Part shown: piece after piece, positions 4,862 to 6,682 of the stretch
Layout of the letters: each line of letters begins with the position of its first letter
Position numbering within the stretch: the first letter of the stretch is position 1
The notes under the pieces: generated by a model
Seen by the model: the letters and a program-made list of their open reading frames with translations, nothing else
Database searches by the model: none
Told to the model about the DNA's origin: nothing
Translations under genes and position numbers: made by a program
Assembly (NCBI GenBank): GCA_937907035.1
Contig: CALCTX010000021.1
Coordinates: 1-6,682 of the forward strand
Length of the DNA stretch: 6,682 nucleotides
DNA from: an uncultured Selenomonadales bacterium
GTDB taxonomy: Bacteria; Bacillota_C; Negativicutes; Selenomonadales; Selenomonadaceae
Direction: 5' to 3'

Positions 4862-5620
4862 ATGATCTATTTATTGAAGTTCGGGGCGAGTTTTTTCTTG
4901 CCACCGGGAATTTTCTTCATCATTTTATTTTATATAGCTTATCGCTTGTTTAAAACGCGGGAACGGAAATTGGCCATGTCGTTGGCGGCAGTGACATTGG
5001 TATTTTATTTGTTGTCGACGGCTGTTGTGGCTGATCCTTTATTGCGTTCGGTTGAGGGACAATATGAACCGCCACGGAAGCCGACCGGTGATGTGATCAT
5101 CATGCTGGGCGGCGGGGCGATGAAGGATACACAGGATATCAGCGGGCAGGGAACACTGACCTCCGCTGCGGCCAGCCGGTTATTGACTACGGTGCGTTTA
5201 TATCGTGAACTTAAGGCGCCAATCCTTTTGTCCGGCGGACAGGTTTTTGCCGACAGCGGGGCCGAAGCTGAGATTGCCAAGCGGATCTTGGTGGGAATGG
5301 GAGTTCCGGACAAGGATATTATTGTTGAGAACCGCAGTCTGAATACGACGCAAAATGCACGTTATTCGGCAGAGATCATCAGATTACGCGGGTTCCGGCA
5401 GCCGATATTGGTCACGAGTGCATTTCATATGCCCCGGTCGGTACTTAGTTTTGCAAAGTCCGGTGTGATGGTAACAGCTTATCCGACTGATTATCAGGTT
5501 AATCCGACCGGCAGTTTTCATTATAATAAGATCCGGCCAAATCCGGAGAAGCTGTATGACAGTGCTTTGGTACTGCAGGAGCTTTTGCGGACGATGGTCA
5601 TGAAATATTTTGGTGTGTGA
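4862..5620 (+). CDS. YdcF/ElyC/SanA family membrane protein (DUF218)
   Basis: The 252-aa product belongs to the DUF218 family, whose members SanA and ElyC in enteric bacteria affect envelope integrity; the reaction is not established. Two hydrophobic N-terminal segments (about 9-27 and 39-57) precede a soluble domain, probably outside the membrane. The domain shows GDVIIMLGGG (76-85), ASRLLTTVRLYRELKAPILL (104-123) ending in SGGQ, ENRSLNTTQNARYSAE (156-171) and LVTSAFHMPRSV (183-194), all typical of the fold. Start ATG 4862 is preferred because GGAG (4851-4854) lies 7 nt upstream; an in-frame ATG at 4835 abuts repeat copy B and lacks a clear ribosome site. It is 6 nt from the MATE gene, so the two are likely co-transcribed. 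No convincing promoter is visible in the repeat-filled upstream region. Function in this organism is unknown. Confidence 0.9.
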   Translation: MIYLLKFGASFFLPPGIFFIILFYIAYRLFKTRERKLAMSLAAVTLVFYLLSTAVVADPLLRSVEGQYEPPRKPTGDVIIMLGGGAMKDTQDISGQGTLTSAAASRLLTTVRLYRELKAPILLSGGQVFADSGAEAEIAKRILVGMGVPDKDIIVENRSLNTTQNARYSAEIIRLRGFRQPILVTSAFHMPRSVLSFAKSGVMVTAYPTDYQVNPTGSFHYNKIRPNPEKLYDSALVLQELLRTMVMKYFGV

Positions 5621-5626
5621 GGAAAT

Positions 5627-6682
5627 ATGACGAAGGATTTAACGAAGGGAAGTCCGGCTAAGGTTATTTTGTTATTTACTTTGCCGCTTATTGCAGGAAA
5701 TATTTTTCAGCAGATGTATGCGGTAGTAGATACTTTATTGGTCGGGCGTTTCCTTGGAGTAGAGGCTTTGGCAGCAGTCGGCTGTACCGGAGCGTTGATG
5801 TTTTTGATGATTGGGTTTGTAATGGGCGCGACGACCGGGATAACGATTAAGACAGGCCAGTATTTTGGGGCCAAGGATGCCCGGATGGTCCGGCGCAGTA
5901 CGGCAACCTGTGTGGTTATTTGTATCGGATTGTCATTGGTATTGTCGATCGGTGGTTATTTTGCCTGTCGGCCGATTTTGCAGCTGATGCAGACACCGCC
6001 GGAGATCATGGGTGATGCGGTAAGTTTTATCAGTGTTGTCTATGGCGGTATTTCGCAGATGGTGTTTTTTGCGATGCAGACGAATCTGATCCGCGTTTTG
6101 GGCGACAGCCGGACGCCGACGGTTATGTTGGCGTTTTCGCTGATCATCAATATCATTTTGGAGCCGATCGTTTTGTTGTGGCTCAAATGGGGTGTTTCAG
6201 GAGCCGCTATGGCGACGATCGCGGCGCAGTTTTCCGGTAATATGGCTTGTTTGTGGTTTATTTGGCGGCGGTTGCCGGATGTTCATGCCAAGGGGGATGA
6301 CTGGCGGGTAACATGGCCGGAGATTGCCGATCATTTAAAACTTGGGTTGACGATGGGATCACAGACGGCTATAGTTGCCTTGGGCGCGATAATTGTTCAG
6401 GTAGCTTTGAATGGCCTGGGGCCGATTCCGGTCGCGGCTTATTCGGCAGCGCAGAAGGTGGATATGATCTTTACGATGCCGATAATCTCATTCGGTATGG
6501 CGATGGCTGCTTATACGGCACAGAATTACGGGGCCCATGCTGTGGAACGCATCAAGACCGGCGTAAGGAAATGTGCTTTGATGTCCGGTGCTTACAGCAT
6601 TTTTGCCGGAGTGATCAATTTGATGTTCGGTGACAAAATGATGGAGCTGTTTGTCGGTGCGGAGGAGCGGCAGGTTATTGAG
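5627..6682 (+). CDS. MATE family efflux transporter (3' end beyond the window)
   Basis: MATE transporters are 12-helix inner-membrane antiporters that export drugs or metabolites against Na+ or H+. An open frame of 352 codons runs from ATG 5627 to the edge without a stop; full-length members are about 440-460 aa, so roughly 100 residues are missing. The N-terminus TKGSPAKVILLFTLPLIAGN (2-21), then QQMYAVVDTLLVGRFLG (28-44) with GVEALAAVG (44-52), is the classic MATE first helix and loop. The second lobe starts near 235 with LKLGLTMGSQ and includes AYSAAQKVD (271-279). GAGG (5619-5622) overlaps the previous stop codon, with a short 4-nt spacing. E179 (NIILEP) stands where many relatives have aspartate. 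The substrate cannot be told from the sequence. Confidence 0.95.
   Translation, partial: MTKDLTKGSPAKVILLFTLPLIAGNIFQQMYAVVDTLLVGRFLGVEALAAVGCTGALMFLMIGFVMGATTGITIKTGQYFGAKDARMVRRSTATCVVICIGLSLVLSIGGYFACRPILQLMQTPPEIMGDAVSFISVVYGGISQMVFFAMQTNLIRVLGDSRTPTVMLAFSLIINIILEPIVLLWLKWGVSGAAMATIAAQFSGNMACLWFIWRRLPDVHAKGDDWRVTWPEIADHLKLGLTMGSQTAIVALGAIIVQVALNGLGPIPVAAYSAAQKVDMIFTMPIISFGMAMAAYTAQNYGAHAVERIKTGVRKCALMSGAYSIFAGVINLMFGDKMMELFVGAEERQVIE

Noticed and set aside
6313..6633. 106-codon plus-strand frame near the right edge
   Set aside because: It is a shifted frame inside the clearly coding MATE gene, with low-complexity glycine/aspartate content and no ribosome site.
1..6682. tRNA, rRNA, CRISPR array, transposase or prophage genes
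   Set aside because: None was seen on either strand; the repeats at 4505-4833 lack regular spacers and no transposase-like frame is present.

Overview
The window reads as the replication-origin neighbourhood of a Bacillota (Firmicutes) chromosome. It carries the conserved rpmH-rnpA-yidD-yidC-jag(khpB)-mnmE block running rightwards, and dnaA running leftwards off the left edge. The G-rich Shine-Dalgarno sites, the GTG/TTG-rich start landscape and the style of the intergenic palindromes suggest the Negativicutes (Acidaminococcaceae-like), but that placement is inferred from general familiarity and was not tested by any search.

Layout. Bases 1-264 (minus strand) encode the first 88 residues of DnaA. 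Bases 265-669 are an AT-rich, non-coding dnaA/rpmH divergence with one perfect and two near-perfect DnaA boxes, a good dnaA promoter on the minus strand, an A/T-only palindrome, and a near-consensus extended -10 promoter for the rightward operon; it is the best oriC candidate. Bases 670-2983 hold rpmH, rnpA, yidD, yidC and jag. A hairpin terminator follows rpmH, and the later genes are tightly packed or overlapping. A strong intrinsic terminator (3034-3069) separates jag from mnmE (3118-4500).

After mnmE the usual gene order breaks: mnmG does not follow. Instead 4501-4834 contains almost nothing but palindromic DNA: a 122-bp imperfect palindrome in one uninterrupted register, then two diverged copies of a two-hairpin repeat in opposite orientations, the second bounded by 8-bp terminal inverted repeats. 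Beyond it lie a YdcF/ElyC/SanA-type membrane protein (4862-5620) and, 6 nt later, a MATE-family multidrug/sodium antiporter that runs off the right edge.

How the genes work together: DnaA starts replication at the adjacent origin. RpmH builds the 50S subunit, RnpA is the RNase P protein, YidD and YidC serve membrane-protein insertion, Jag/KhpB is an RNA-binding partner conserved beside yidC, and MnmE modifies tRNA wobble uridine. This part is ordinary housekeeping. I do not see a new multi-gene system. The items most worth a second look are the palindrome cluster at 4505-4833, the rpmH promoter enclosed in a perfect dyad, and a lysine where YidC normally has its groove arginine.
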